This document shows, piece after piece, positions 32,853 to 44,687 of a stretch of 64,000 nucleotides of DNA (position 1 is the first letter of the stretch; each line of letters begins with the position of its first letter). The translations under genes were made by a program, and so were the position numbers. Under the pieces are notes generated by a model. That model ran no database searches and had not been told where the DNA came from. It was given only the letters and a program-made list of their open reading frames with translations. Source of the DNA: Harmonia axyridis (taxonomy: Eukaryota > Arthropoda > Insecta > Coleoptera > Coccinellidae); assembly GCF_914767665.1 (NCBI RefSeq), contig NC_059504.1, positions 30,310,001 to 30,374,000 on the forward strand, written 5' to 3'.

Positions 32853-34838
32853 TATTTGAAATCGGTACCAAAATTGTATCGGCCATATTGACCCATATTA
32901 GTGGGTTCGATATCTACACTGACTTGATTTTTTCAAATGTTAACTTTGGATCTGAATCAATGAATAATTTGATTTTTACCAAAATGAAAAGCAATGAATA
33001 AATCAGTAGGATAGCATTTTTGAAATGGCCATATAGCGCCTATTCTCATAACGATTAAAAGATTGGAAACTTTAGTGAACAAATAGGTAGGTATCTACAT
33101 TTTTATACAAATTTGATCATTGATTCATGACATGGAAATTTTCAATAAATAGTATGCTTTTTAAAGTATTTCATACCTTCATTGAATTGCTGGAAAATTG
33201 ATACCAATTTCGAAAGTGACTGCCATTAAAATTCTTCATATACTGAATGATCCTTCAAAATTTATTTCTGTCGTAACATTTTGACTAGTATTTCAACTGA
33301 TATATTCCATACGTTATTGAAATCAATATCTTCAAAGTACTATTCAAAAGACTTATAATGGAATTTAGAAGAATATGTCTTTCTCAATTTCATAGTCATA
33401 TATGATATGATGCATAAGTCCAAATTTAATTAATTCACATCTAAAGTGAATGTTATTTTTAGAAATATTCAGTATAGCTATAATAAACCAACTAAAAAGA
33501 GACATAATGAATAGACTTGCCTTTCAAATACCCATGGCCTATGTTACCTCATAAGCAATTACCTACAATATCTTATCTTGGTGAAACCTTTTTGAGAAAT
33601 CAGGTGATAAGTTTGAGAGTCTCTAATTTCCAAGGCTTATTAATACATGTTTAAGTTGAGCGGAATATAATATAACAGGGTATATATAGTTGAAATTATT
33701 AGTATGAAAGATTTGACTTATTCATTATAAATTCAACAGCACTGCACTCAAATTCTTCAAAAACGGAGTGGTCACTTATATTTTTGCACTCCTCTGTCGT
33801 AAAAGTGTATATTTTAGATATTCAAAAAACTCATGGAAACTTTTGACTGTTATCTGACTAACTTGGCTCTTTTTTGCCAGTAATGAAGCTAATTGTGAAT
33901 TATCTATAAGGAGTCTTTCTATCTGTTTAATACTGTTTCATAGTAGCATAACTTTTACTCCAATCCAGACTGAAGATCTAGACTGAATTGATGAATGAAG
34001 CTTCTGTTCTCTTTGGTAGTTCCTTCTTCTGTCGCAATAAATTCAAATTCTCACGAAAGGAAATGTAGTTTTATAGATTGTGGAAAATAAACGAAAAATT
34101 CCTGAAATAAAGTAACATTCATCCAATTAATTCCAAATAATACAAACCCTTCAAACAAACACAAACCTGAATTGAGGAAAATGCATTCGATGATATAAAT
34201 GTTCATTTCCAAATTTTGACAAATATCTATCGAATTTTTGATTCGCCGAAGACTTTGCATTTTATCTGTCGGCATTTATTTAAATATTGAATAACAATTT
34301 TGGAAACTGCAAACTTTTTCAAGAACTTTCATATATCGAAATGGAATATTTATTATTAACATGACACTGACAGTCAAATTGTCCACAGATACCACAGAAA
34401 TATGGGACTTGAAATGTCAAAATGATCCGAAACACCCCGTATACTCGAAAACCGCGAGGAGAATCGAAGGTTTGGGATTTTTCCCGGGATCTCCAGACGA
34501 TTTTGAGGGGGGTCTTATTCTTGTCATTTTTGCTCTAGATGGTCCCGTTTGGGCTGTGATTTTACGTTTAAAGTTTGACGTAAATGTGCAAGCGGTTTTA
34601 TATATACTTAGACTCGCTCTGCTCGCCGAAGGGGCTCCGCCCCTTGGACCCCGTCACTATGCCGGTAGATCCTTCACTGGGTATCCCTCTAGAAAATGAA
34701 AGATTTTTTTCGGAAACCTTGTATCGTTAGCTGATTTTAGACGATTCACTCGGTATCCTATGCTGATTCTAGGGTAGAATTCTATATGACTTCTTTCCTA
34801 GAACACACCATTTCGCACTTGCTCACATGAAAATATTT
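32853..34838 (+). repeat. Array unit 3, first part: AT-rich block and ORF module
   Basis: The AT-rich block (32853-33685) is followed by the module with the ORF at 34361 and its hairpin. It stops at about 34838, just after GCTCACATGAAAATATTTGAT, where a foldback structure begins in place of the next 200 bases of the module. Confidence 0.78.
34361..34699 (+). CDS. 112-codon ORF of the array module, copy IV (intact)
   Basis: Same unrecognised protein as at 21206 and 31922, here ending in TGA. It is the closest copy to the truncated one at 43184, which differs from it only by four replacement changes (codons 5, 33, 65, 75). Function unknown; no transmembrane prediction or known domain is claimed. 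Confidence 0.45.
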   Translation: MTLTVKLSTDTTEIWDLKCQNDPKHPVYSKTARRIEGLGFFPGSPDDFEGGLILVIFALDGPVWAVILRLKFDVNVQAVLYILRLALLAEGAPPLGPRHYAGRSFTGYPSRK

Positions 34839-35358
34839 GATTTCTATTTTCAATTACTGTCTGCTAAAATTATTGCGTTAGTTCTCATAGTTTTCAAAAT
34901 ATTAAGAAAAAACCGTAAAAAAGAGAGAATTTCCATAGTCACTATCACGTGAATTATTTTCACTGTGAATATCCTATGCGTATACTCAATTCACTTTCAC
35001 AAACTAGAATGATGTTGGAATATCGTGCATATCTTGAATTTGAAAAATATCATCACAGGGTGTTTCAAATATTGTGCCAAAAATTGTGAACAAAATTTGA
35101 TCATAACTTTCGATTTTCAAATCAGAACCCTATTTTTTTGTGATTTCGTTGAATTCTACGGTAAAAATAAGGGTAGTGTTCAAACATGATTATGCTCTCA
35201 AATTCAATAATTCAAGAGTTTTCCCAGATTTTATGAATTTATGTTATAAGTAGGGTCAATTTCATTCAATCTGTTTCTAGAGTGCGTTTCAAATATTCAA
35301 TTATTTCAAAGTGACAGGTGTACTCATTATTGAATCTAGTAGATTATAATTTGACGAT

Positions 35359-35500
35359 ATGAATCCCCGTTATTCAAATAATGAAATTCTGGATCTATTC
35401 CATATCCACGGTGAATGCAACAAAATTGTTTCGAGAACTTGTCGAGCATTCAATCAGAAATATCCACATTTATCACCAATTGACGAGAAGATAATTCAAA
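35359..35500 (+). pseudogene. Transposase N-terminal (DUF4817-like) fragment, left arm
   Basis: Starts MNPRYSNNEILDLFHIHGEC and continues ACRAFNQKYPHL. This matches the pattern Y-S-x-x-E-x-x-D-x-x-x-x-Y/H-G-E-C...R-x-Y-P seen in DUF4817 and at the start of the intact transposase here (TMANHKFTHSEYADMHLVYGE). The frame then fades. A DNA-binding role is inferred from the family. Confidence 0.55.
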
Positions 35501-35677
35501 CTTTCTGTTACTCCCTTTTCATCACCACTCTGATTTTTTCCTGAATTCATAAAATGTATTCTACCGCTTTTTCATATCAATAGAATTGGCACACAGGAGT
35601 CCTGCATGATTTTATTTCATTTGGTAGGTAGAGGTTTTTTTCTTCTAGGTAGGTACTCCATCCAGTATAATGGATAT

Positions 35678-36123
35678 TCATGAAGTATGCAACATCCTTT
35701 CAAGAAGATGAGGAAATTTCTGATTTAAAATTTGATGAGTTCTACCAATAATTCTAATGCATTCATCGTGAATATGGAATAAGATATTTATAATACAAGT
35801 GCAGAACTTATTGATATTCTTCCAAGAGTTCAAAATGACCGAGTGGTAGAATGAGCCTTCTGTACGAGTTTTAAACATTATGTTCCCGAATTCACTGCCT
35901 TTTTATTGAAATTGACGGAAATTTCCATAAATATCTATTAGTGATTTTTGCATTGAAAAATGTTGGTTGGTAGATCAGTTTTCTGTATCACAAATTTGAC
36001 AAATAATAGATAAATCCGTTCCAGTCTATTTTGTTCCACAAAATGTGCCGGAAAGAACTGATTTGCCACATAATTAGAGAAAAGTATATCCAGAATTTTG
36101 TCATTTGAATATCGGAAATTCAA
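35678..36123 (-). pseudogene. Transposase N-terminal fragment, right arm, with insertion
   Basis: The inverted counterpart of 35359-35500: NFRYSNDKILDILF at 36120-36079, then about 290 unrelated bases, then FHIHDECIRIIGRTHQILNQKFPHL at about 35790-35700. The order matches the left arm, so the insertion came after the inverted duplication or was lost from the other arm. Confidence 0.5.
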
Positions 36124-36785
36124 TTCGTGAAATCATATTAGTGAAGCTTTGATAATGAAAATACCTGTCACATGTAAAGTATATAGATATTTAAATTTCT
36201 ATGGTCATAGAGTATTATTGCTAGTCTGTCTGGAAACAGATCGAATAAAATTGACCCTACGTATAACATAAATTCATAAAATCTCAAATAACTCTTGAAT
36301 TATTGAATTTGAGAGCATAATCACGTTTGGACACTACCCTTATTTTTTACCGTAGAATCCAGCGAAATCACAAAAAAATAGGGTTCTGATTTGAAAATCG
36401 AAAGTTATGATCAAATTTTTGTTCACAATTTTTGATGATATTTCTCAAATTCAAGATATGCACGATGTTCCAACATCATTTCAGTTTGAGAAAGTGAATT
36501 GAAATAGGCATAGGATATTCACAGTAAAAATAATTCAGGTAATTGTGACTAAGGAAATTCTCTCTTTTTTACGGTTTTTCCTTGATATTTTGAAAACTAT
36601 GAGGACTAACACAATAATTTTAGCAAAGAGTAAATTGAGAATGGAAATCTCGATAATATCTGAGACATAAAATGAAAAAAAAGTTTGTTTTGAAAAAAAT
36701 TTTATTAATTCTTATATAACCGGAAGCGCCTGAACTTCGAAAATATTTTAGCTGAACAATGTCATATTCCGAAATATTAGATTTA

Positions 36786-38041
36786 GGCGTACAACTTTGC
36801 TCCTGCCGTTGTGCAATAGCTGGCTGTAACGGTAAGTGATAGTCGAAATAAATATATCGTAGATGTCATACAATAAGTTTAGTTATTTGTGAACATAACG
36901 CCATCGACATGTTAGTCGATTTGTGTCTGCATCATACAGTTATTCACGATTATCCATGTCAGCTTACGAGTCAAATTCTCGTCATTTGAGGGAGGTTTTA
37001 ATTTTCTACTGAAATATGAATAAATCTGCGGCTGAGGCTCATCGAATGCTCTCAAATACCTATGGTGAGGCCGCTATTAGTGAAAGAACGTGCCGAGAGT
37101 AGTTTCAACGCTTCAAGAATGATGATTTTGATGTCGAAGACCAGCATCGCGGTGGAAGAGAGAAGGTTTTTGAAGATGCAGAATTGGAGGCAATACTTGA
37201 TCAAGACTCATTTCAAACGCAACAATAATTGACAGGATCATTAAGACTACAAGCCATTTCAAAACGCCTGAAAGTCATAGGAATGATTCAGAAACAAGAA
37301 AAGTGGGTGCCGTACGAGTTGAAGCCGGGAGGTGTTTGAACGGAGTTTGTTTGTTTGTGAACAGCTGCTTTCGAGGCAAAGACGGAAGGAATTTCTGCAT
37401 CGGATTGGGACTGGAGACGAAAAACGGGTTCATTACGATAATCCCAAGCACATAAAATCATGTGGATATCCCGGCCATGCTTCCACGTCGACGGCTAAAC
37501 CGAATATTCTCGGTTCTAAGGTCATGCTCAGTATTTGGTGGGGCCAGCTCGGTGTAGTGTATTATGAGTTGTTAAAACCGACTGAAACGATCACAGGCGA
37601 TCGTTATCGAACGCAATCAATGCGTTTGTGTCGAGCATTGAGAGACAAACCGCCGCAATACGACGAGAGAGTAGATGAATGGATTTTACTTCATGACAAT
37701 GCTCGACTCCATGTTGCGAAAGTCAAGATATACTTGAAAAAGTTGAAATGGGAATTCCTACCCCACCTGACGTATTCTCCAGACGTTGCTCCCTCGGATT
37801 ATCACTTGTTTCGATCAATAGCACACAGCCTGGCTGACCAGCACTTCCTATCTTATGAAGAATTAAAAACTTGGATCGATTCGTGGATCGCTTCAAAAGA
37901 TGACCAGTTTTTTCAATTCGTACGCTGTCCGAAAGATGTGAGAAAGTATAGTGACCAGCGATGGGCAATATTTCGAATCATAAATGTATAACCAGTGTTT
38001 TACAATAAAGCCTCAAATTTCGGTAAAAAAATGTGTACGCT
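36786..38041 (+). mobile_element. Mariner copy in unit 3 (best preserved)
   Basis: Ends GGCGTACAACTTTG and TTTTTGTGTACGCT-type inverse lie next to TA at both sides. It lacks the extra ~100-base stretch found in the other two copies. Its left flank differs from theirs because the foldback replaces the usual sequence. Confidence 0.78.
37016..37991 (+). pseudogene. Mariner (DD34D) transposase, C-terminal two-thirds open
   Basis: ATG at 37016 begins NKSAAEAHRMLSNTYGEA, but there are stops and a frame change before 37332. From there 219 codons are open: RIGTGDEKRVHYDNPK (first catalytic D), STSTAKPNILGSKVMLSIWW, ILLHDNARLHVAK (second D) and TYSPDVAPSDYHLFRS (third D, 34 residues later). The tail ends FRIINV. 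The spacing identifies mariner. The copy cannot encode an active enzyme because the DNA-binding part is broken. Confidence 0.88.
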
Positions 38042-38513
38042 TATGTATTTGTTATATTATAATATATTTATTTACTTATCACGGTTTTAGCCATTCAGGT
38101 AGAAATTAAAAAAAAAATAGTAAATCTATTGTTTCATATGAAAAAAAAGAAGACAATTGGCAAGTATAACACAAAATCTAATTTGGTCTGTGAACCCCTT
38201 GAAAACCTTGTAAGCACAGCGTCCTCGTCATCATCAATGTCCCTGTATATGTTCAGGAGGACTAAACTGAATCCGATGTCAATATCGAAAAAACCAGAAT
38301 AACACCATATGAACTACCATTTATTCATTTCGAAAATAAACTTGCCGAATTTTCTGCTCGAATAGCTGTGCGAAAATTATGAGTTTCCATACAGTTTCAT
38401 AATACGTCATAATCTCAAACAATCTATTAATATGAATTTCCACCAAGTAAAAAACCGATCCCATCAAGAAGATCTGGCATACAGGCAACGTTGCAGATTA
38501 TTTCGCATCTGAC

Positions 38514-40233
38514 CAGCGTTGCCGTTCGTACGATAATCATCGTTTTGTACGATAATTTGCTGATCGGTACTATGTACGATACCGCATGTACGATAATAGC
38601 GTTTTGTACGATAATTTCAGTGTACCTATCATTTGAGTTGAAATTTCCATAGATACTAAAAATATAATGAAACTGAGTATGGCCAGATTTAGTAGAAATT
38701 TTCTTTTTCAGTAGATTTTTCGCATTTTCATGAAGTTTTTAGTAGGAAGAAATCATTTGGTAGATTTTAGTAGTTTTAAAAAATCTAACCGAAACGGTTG
38801 GGAATGTCTAGACTTTAGAATGTTCCGATGAATCAATTCATAGTTCATTGGGGTTCTACGTTCTACGTGGATCTAGAAGAACGAACCTACTTAAACATAA
38901 TAAAGTCATAAAACTTCTTTTCTGGCTGTCGGTTGAAAATAAATACAAAGAATCATGGAATATCCGAAGGGTAGGTGTCTCATTAAAAACAGATGGTGTT
39001 CAAACTTCAGTTGAAAATATACCATTATCTCATATTTGGTATTCTATTTAGTGAAAAAAAATTGTTGTAACAGGTATTTCATTGACATATTTGAGTGGCT
39101 GAATATTTCAGATTTGAATATATTCATTTCACACAACAAAATCGTTTTTTTGATAACCCTTATTTTGTAAAGAATTTTTACGAAGATATTTCTTCGTATT
39201 TCCAATCAATTCAAGTATTTAGATTCATATTATTTTATAATATGTGGATATGGGAGCAAATGTTCAATTGTTGAAAGCACATAACAAAGACCATCAAACA
39301 TATACTGCTATTTCAATTGAAAAGGGCGTATCAGCAAAAAAGCACACTAGAGATATTTAATTGAATTAATATGAAAAAGAAATACATGACAATGCATGTT
39401 AAATAAATTCATTAATTTTAATTCAGAAAGACTATTGAAGTCAAATATAATTATCAAAATAAATTTGTTACTTGAAATCGTACTTACAAACTTCAACCCT
39501 AAGTATATGTATAGGTATCATTAAATAATAGGATCCTTGAATTATTTCCGAAAAACGTATTTTTCATTATCTAGTATTTCAGATTCAATTTCGAAACGTA
39601 TCTAGTACACATCTCGAACACCCATATTCAAAGAATTTTGTATTTGGGAATTTTTTATTCGGTTTCCTTTACATCTTTGTCGACGATTGCATGTTTTTTG
39701 CAATATTCTAAGTTATTTGGGAAAAGAACTTGTATGAAAATGAGTAATTTTTAAAAAAAAAAAAAAACAAAAATAACAGAAACAATTTTCAAGATGTTAT
39801 AAGTAAAATTCGATCCATTCTTTCACGATTTCCTTAAAAAATTTCTTGTTTTATTTTAGAATCTGTACGCATCTCTACTATCTATCCTATTCATGAAGTA
39901 AAATTTAACCATAAGAGACATTAGAATAAGGTGTATTCTGAATAAAGTGAAAATACCGACAATCTGTGAATAGGAAAATACAGGTTCTCTGATCTTGTCT
40001 GATAATTAATTAATTATTCATTAACCGTTTTGTCTAAATAAAAAATATATTACTTAATCGATACATTGCTTGTTTTTTCATCCTTTTCCACAAATTGTCA
40101 TATTCTCGCAAAAATTTCCTTTATTTCGAATGTGTACGATAAAAATCAGTGGGATACGATAATATGTACGATAAAATACGATGATTTTAAACACGCGGTA
40201 CGATATTTTAGGCTTGTCGACCTGGCAACGCTG
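38514..40233. mobile_element. hAT-type element with GTACGATA subterminal repeats
   Basis: 1,720 bp with terminal inverted repeats CAGCGTTGCC and an exact 8-bp duplication CATCTGAC (38506-38513 and 40234-40241). The empty site is seen in unit 1 at 18933-18940. About ten copies of (G)TACGATA cluster within the first 120 and last 120 bases, as expected for transposase-binding sites. No transposase is recognised inside, so it is probably non-autonomous. Confidence 0.88.
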
Positions 40234-40275
40234 CATCTGACAGACTTTACGTATTAAACATGATGGCCGCCACCA

Positions 40276-40283
40276 TATATAAA
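40276..40283 (+). promoter_or_regulatory. TATA-like element in the unit 4 leader
   Basis: TATATAAA after ATGGCCGCCACCAT, the counterpart of 19017-19024. The block of about 100 bases around it is nearly identical in both units. Confidence 0.4.
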
Positions 40284-40512
40284 CAATCGATAAAACCATC
40301 GATTTTGACGAAAAAAAGGCATTTTTATTTCAGGGAAAGCTTGAAATGTGATTAATTAATCATTTCTAACGAGAATCAGTTAATAAAATACAAGAAAACT
40401 AGCTATTAATGTGGATAACCTCACTCATTAGGCCAATTTCACAATTAAAAAAAAAAACTAGCTGGATTAAGGAATTTATGAAAGGGGATTCGTGATCTAA
40501 GATCCAAAATAA

Positions 40513-40590
40513 GTAAGTCTGCAAAATTTCATCACTTTTGAATCATTATTAAAATTAATTCTATATAGTAAACATTGTTTTTCTTTTCAG
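40513..40590 (+). other. Intron-like segment in the unit 4 leader
   Basis: GTAAGT to TTTTTCTTTTCAG, 78 bp, the counterpart of 19236-19318. Both boundaries are unchanged although the interior has lost a few bases. Confidence 0.4.
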
Positions 40591-41574
40591 AAGATGGATT
40601 ATTTTCGTTTGGATGAATAATTAATTATACAGGATATTTATTTGTCGAATATCAATAAGAAGTATTTAGAGATGTTGGACCAATTCAAGTCTGAAAATTG
40701 AGATTAAAGCTTCAAATTATTAACTAATTTGTAAAGAAATACACAATATTTGATCAACAATTATATAGGGTGTATATATATTTGAAGTAGTAATTAGACA
40801 TTTTGAAATCTGAAATTCTCATTTCTCTAGACATGGCAATTCCTTTCTTCTTTGAAAAATTTGGGAAAAATGCATAATCAAAATGTGAAAGTTATCAGTC
40901 AATAGAAATACTACCTGAACAAGAAACTGCATTCAATGTTTATTTTCAGTTTTGACAAATATTGAATTTACATAATCATTCGATAAGATCTATGAAAAGA
41001 CCTACAGTGAAATTTTGTTTTAGGAATATTCAGTATAGCTATAATAAACTAAAAAGGGGCAGAATGAATAGATCTACCTTTCAAAAACCCATGGCTAATG
41101 TTGCCTTACAAGCAATCGTAATATATCAGTAACATCTTTGAGAAATCAGGTTATAAGAAGTCCCTCATTTCCGAGGTTCATCAATACTTTTTTCAGTTGA
41201 GCAACAAATTATTCTTCTATTTCATAATTTATTAAGAAATACAAGGAAGGACACCTTTTGAAATCTAAAAATTTGGTCAATAGTAGGTTATTTTCCATAA
41301 TTTATAATATTGAAAGACCAATTGGACATTCCTGAAGAACTAAGGCGTTTTTAGAATCTGAAAATTGTATCGATGAATTTTGCATACTCTTCTGTTCCAT
41401 ATTTCTTGAAGGTATATGGACAAAAATGATTTTTGTGGGTTCTGGTGAATGATCAAAGGGATACAGGTAACAATTTCATTAATACCAGTCGAGATGTAGT
41501 TATCATAGATAAGAGATGATATAGAAATTTCACTAGATAATTCTGATTCAGTGGAGGACAGCTGAATTAAAGCT

Positions 41575-42150
41575 TAATCGTGATGGTTCGTTACGTTATA
41601 GAGCAAGCTTGTAGCTCTGGGTTTTACTCAGAAGTAAATTGAACAGGGCAATATATATAGTAAATGAAATTTTGACAGATATTAGTTAAAAAAGATCAAC
41701 AATTTAGCATTGTATTTACATAAAATCAAAAAATAACTTGCTAACTGTTGTTGCATTGTACGTGGATGACTTTTTTGTTTTAACAAATGTTAATTCTGAA
41801 TGAATATATCTGATAGAAAATTTAAGTGATAATTTCATCATAAAGAATTCAGGGAAAGCTAAAAATGTTTAGGGATGAATATCACTAGAAATTATGAAAA
41901 AGGTAGTATAGTAATTGTTTATATTCTTCAAGTATGTATTGCAATAATTCAGCATGTCTAATTGTAAACATATGAAAACTCCTTTGAAAACTTAATTGAA
42001 ATTTGATTCAACAAAAGAGAGTTGTAATGATGAACCATATAAGAAATTAAAAGGTTTATTAACGTCTTTAGCAGTATTAACTAATCCTGATAAAGCATAC
42101 TCTGTTAATCTCTTGAGTCAATTTAATAATTATCTCATTATTGAACACTG
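41575..42150 (+). pseudogene. Copia RT remnants in unit 4
   Basis: RDGSLRYRARLVALGFTQK at about 41588 is the copia RT entry motif. VALYVDDFFVLTNVN follows near 41748, and a decayed KLKGLLTSLAVLTNPDKAYSVNLLSQF segment near 42045. Stops and frame changes throughout. The order matches unit 2. Confidence 0.8.
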
Positions 42151-43183
42151 AAAAAGTGCAAAATTCATTTCAAGATGCAAGTATAAAGTATTTTATACCT
42201 ACATTGAATTGCTGGAAAATTAATACCAATTTCGAAAGTAACTGCCATGTCAAAATTCTTCATATACTGAATGATCCTTCAAATTTCTGTTGTAACATTT
42301 TAACTAGTAATTCAAGTGAAAAATTTGAACTGATTTTATATATGTATATAGTATAGCTATAAATGAACAGCCTGAAAAGAGACAGAATGAATAGATTTGC
42401 CTTTCGAATACCCATGGCTTATGTTACCTCATAAGCAAATTTAATATCTAGGTAGAACCTTTTTGAGAAATCAGGTTATAAGTTTGAGAGTCTCTTTAAT
42501 TTCCAAGGTTTCAGTTGAACGACAAATAATATTATGATAATATAACAGGGTATATATGGTTGAAATTATTCGTATGAAAGATTTCACAACGATTTGATTT
42601 CTTCATTATAAATTCAACAGCACTGCACTCAAATTCTTCAAAAACTGATAGGTCACTTATATTTTTGCACTCTTCAGTCGTAAAAGTGTATATTTTAGAT
42701 ATTCCAAAAACACATGTAAATTTTTGAATGTCATCTGACTAACTTGGCTCTTTTTCCAGTAATAAAGCCAATTGTGAATTATCTATAAGGAGTTTTTCTA
42801 TCTGTTTAATACATGATCAGATGAAGCTTCTGTTCTCTTTTGTAGTTCCATCTTCTGTCGCAATAGATTCAAATTCTCACGAAAGAGAATGTAGTTTTAT
42901 AGTTTGTGGAAAATGAACGAAAAATTCCTGAAATAAAGTAACATTCATCCAATTAATTCCAAATAATACAAACCCTTCAAACGAACCTGAGTTGAGGAAA
43001 ATGCATTCGATGATGATATCAATGTTCACTTCCAAATTTTGACAAATATCTATCGAATTTTCGATTCACCGAAGACTTTGCATTTTATCTGTCGGCATTT
43101 ATTTAAATATTGAATAACAATTTTGGAAACTGCAAACTTTTTCAAGAACTTTCATATATCGAAATGGAATATTTATTATTAAC

Positions 43184-43437
43184 ATGACACTGACAGCCAA
43201 ATTGTCCACAGATACCACAGAAATATGGGACTTGAAATGTCAAAATGATCCGAAACACCCCGTATACTCGAAAACCGCGGGGAGAATCGAAGGTTTGGGA
43301 TTTTTCCCGGGATCTCCAGACGATTTTGAGGGGGGTCTTATTCTTGTCATTTTTGCTCTAGATGGTCCCGTTTGGGATGTGATTTTACGTTTAAAGTTTG
43401 ACGTATATGTGCAAGCGGTTTTATATATACTTAGATT
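43184..43437 (+). pseudogene. 112-codon ORF, copy V, cut after codon 84
   Basis: Follows copy IV to codon 84 with four replacement changes (V5A, R33G, A65D, N75Y) and no synonymous ones, then breaks off. The missing end begins at 54361, so the two halves were one copy before a large insertion. Confidence 0.7.
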
Positions 43438-43676
43438 CCTTGACGGATTCTGACTTTCTAAACAGCGACATTCTATATTCGAAAATATCCTGAAAATTTC
43501 AAGTTTAAATATCTCTCCGAGAACTATAATTTTTTGGTCAGACGAACAAAATCGAATTTCAGCACGAACTCATCATCACTGAGTGGAATCTCATTGTTTT
43601 TGATCATCTCTGGCACAAAATTAATAAATTACAGACATTATGACGAAATAATAAAGCTGAACGACAGCTCAACAAT
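43438..43676. other. No recognisable feature
   Basis: AT-rich, no gene or element end seen. It is the first part of the 10.9-kb insert in unit 4. Confidence 0.3.
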
Positions 43677-44259
43677 ATTAAGTCATAAGTTTTCGAGTAT
43701 GGAATAATAACTCGTCACATTTGTCCTTTCCATGCAGGTTCCTGCTACATATTTAATATCCAATCTTTATGTTGGTTAACTAGTATCATTCATTATTGTG
43801 ACAATTCAATTTTTACTTTCATTAAAATATAGTCAAACATTTTTCTACAAATAAGAATTGACGTGTTAAAAATTCAGAATACATATTTGAAGAATTTGAA
43901 CTTGTTGTCTTTCATTTTGCTCGTAATTTTTATTTTGATAATCCTGTATATATTGTCATCTTAATATGATATTATTAAGTCATAAGTTTTCGAGTATGGA
44001 ATAATAACTCGTCACATTTGTCCTTTCCATGCAGGTTCCTGCTACATATTTAATATTCAATCTATATGTTGGTTAACTAGTATCATTCATTATTGTGACA
44101 ATTCAATTTTTACTTCCATTAAAATATAGTCAAACATTTTTCTACAAATAAGAATTGACGTGTTAAAAATTCAGAATACATATTTGAAGAATTTGAACTT
44201 GTTGTCTTTCATTTTGCTCGTAATTTTTATTTTGATAATCCTGTATATATTGTCATCTT
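43677..44259. repeat. Tandem duplication, 286-bp copies at a 297-base spacing
   Basis: 43677-43962 and 43974-44259 are nearly identical, with a handful of substitutions, separated by 11 bases. Not LTRs: nothing lies between them. A recent local duplication. Confidence 0.85.
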
Positions 44260-44429
44260 TGAAAAATAATAACATCATTTCTTAATTCGCAAAAATTTAC
44301 TATTTAAAATCAGTTCGCTTCTATGAAGTTCTGTTGTATTTCTTCTCTTACACGTCCAAATTCTTACATATGTTTATAGGAACAATATGTATTCCGATTA
44401 AAAAACTCCACTTTCAACAGTTCCTACTA

Positions 44430-44598
44430 AAGTGCTTAGTGCTTAGTGCTCGAAATATCGAATTACCTTTACAAAGTGCTTAGTAATCGCGAGTCTTTTG
44501 TGAAAATCGGTGCTTACTGCTTGGTGCTCGAAGCCTTTTTTTTTTCGAGTGCTTAGTGCTTAGTTCCAAGCACTTTTTTTCAGTGCTCGTCACAGCTC
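44430..44598. repeat. hAT-like end with AGTGCTTAG repeats
   Basis: Many copies of AGTGCTTAG/AGTGCTCG lead up to CAGTGCTCGTCACAGCTCTG, which read inversely starts CAGAGCTGTGACGAGCACT, a hAT-style terminus. No opposite end or duplication was found. Confidence 0.4.
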
Positions 44599-44687
44599 TG
44601 GTTGATATCATGATTTTTTCTCGTTTTCGTAACCACAAAGATTCAATTCATAATAAAAATTCTGAATCAGTGCTTGGCACCGTCATA

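Larger units (their letters stand above)
34838..36652. mobile_element. Large foldback (head-to-head) element with HTH coding remnants in both arms
   Basis: The left arm (34838-~35500) and right arm (~35680-36652) are inverted copies, with roughly 10-15% mismatches by eye. Both arms run from non-coding flank into the N-terminus of a transposase-like frame. A CAGGGTGTTTCAAA motif, like the ends of the other TA elements, lies inside the left arm at 35057. The right arm carries an extra 290 bases near 35790-36078. It is probably an inverted duplication of a transposon 5' end. Confidence 0.75.
38042..43437 (+). repeat. Array unit 4, first part
   Basis: Post-mariner block (38090-38270), leader from 38376 matching unit 1, a hAT insertion (38514-40233), the leader's TATA and intron-like segment, copia fragments (41575-42150), the AT-rich block, and the module up to codon 84 of the 112-codon ORF. 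The unit resumes at 54361. Confidence 0.78.

Noticed and set aside
38848..39051. 67-codon frame inside the hAT element as a transposase piece
   Set aside because: No hAT motif could be recognised in it or in the other frames of the element.
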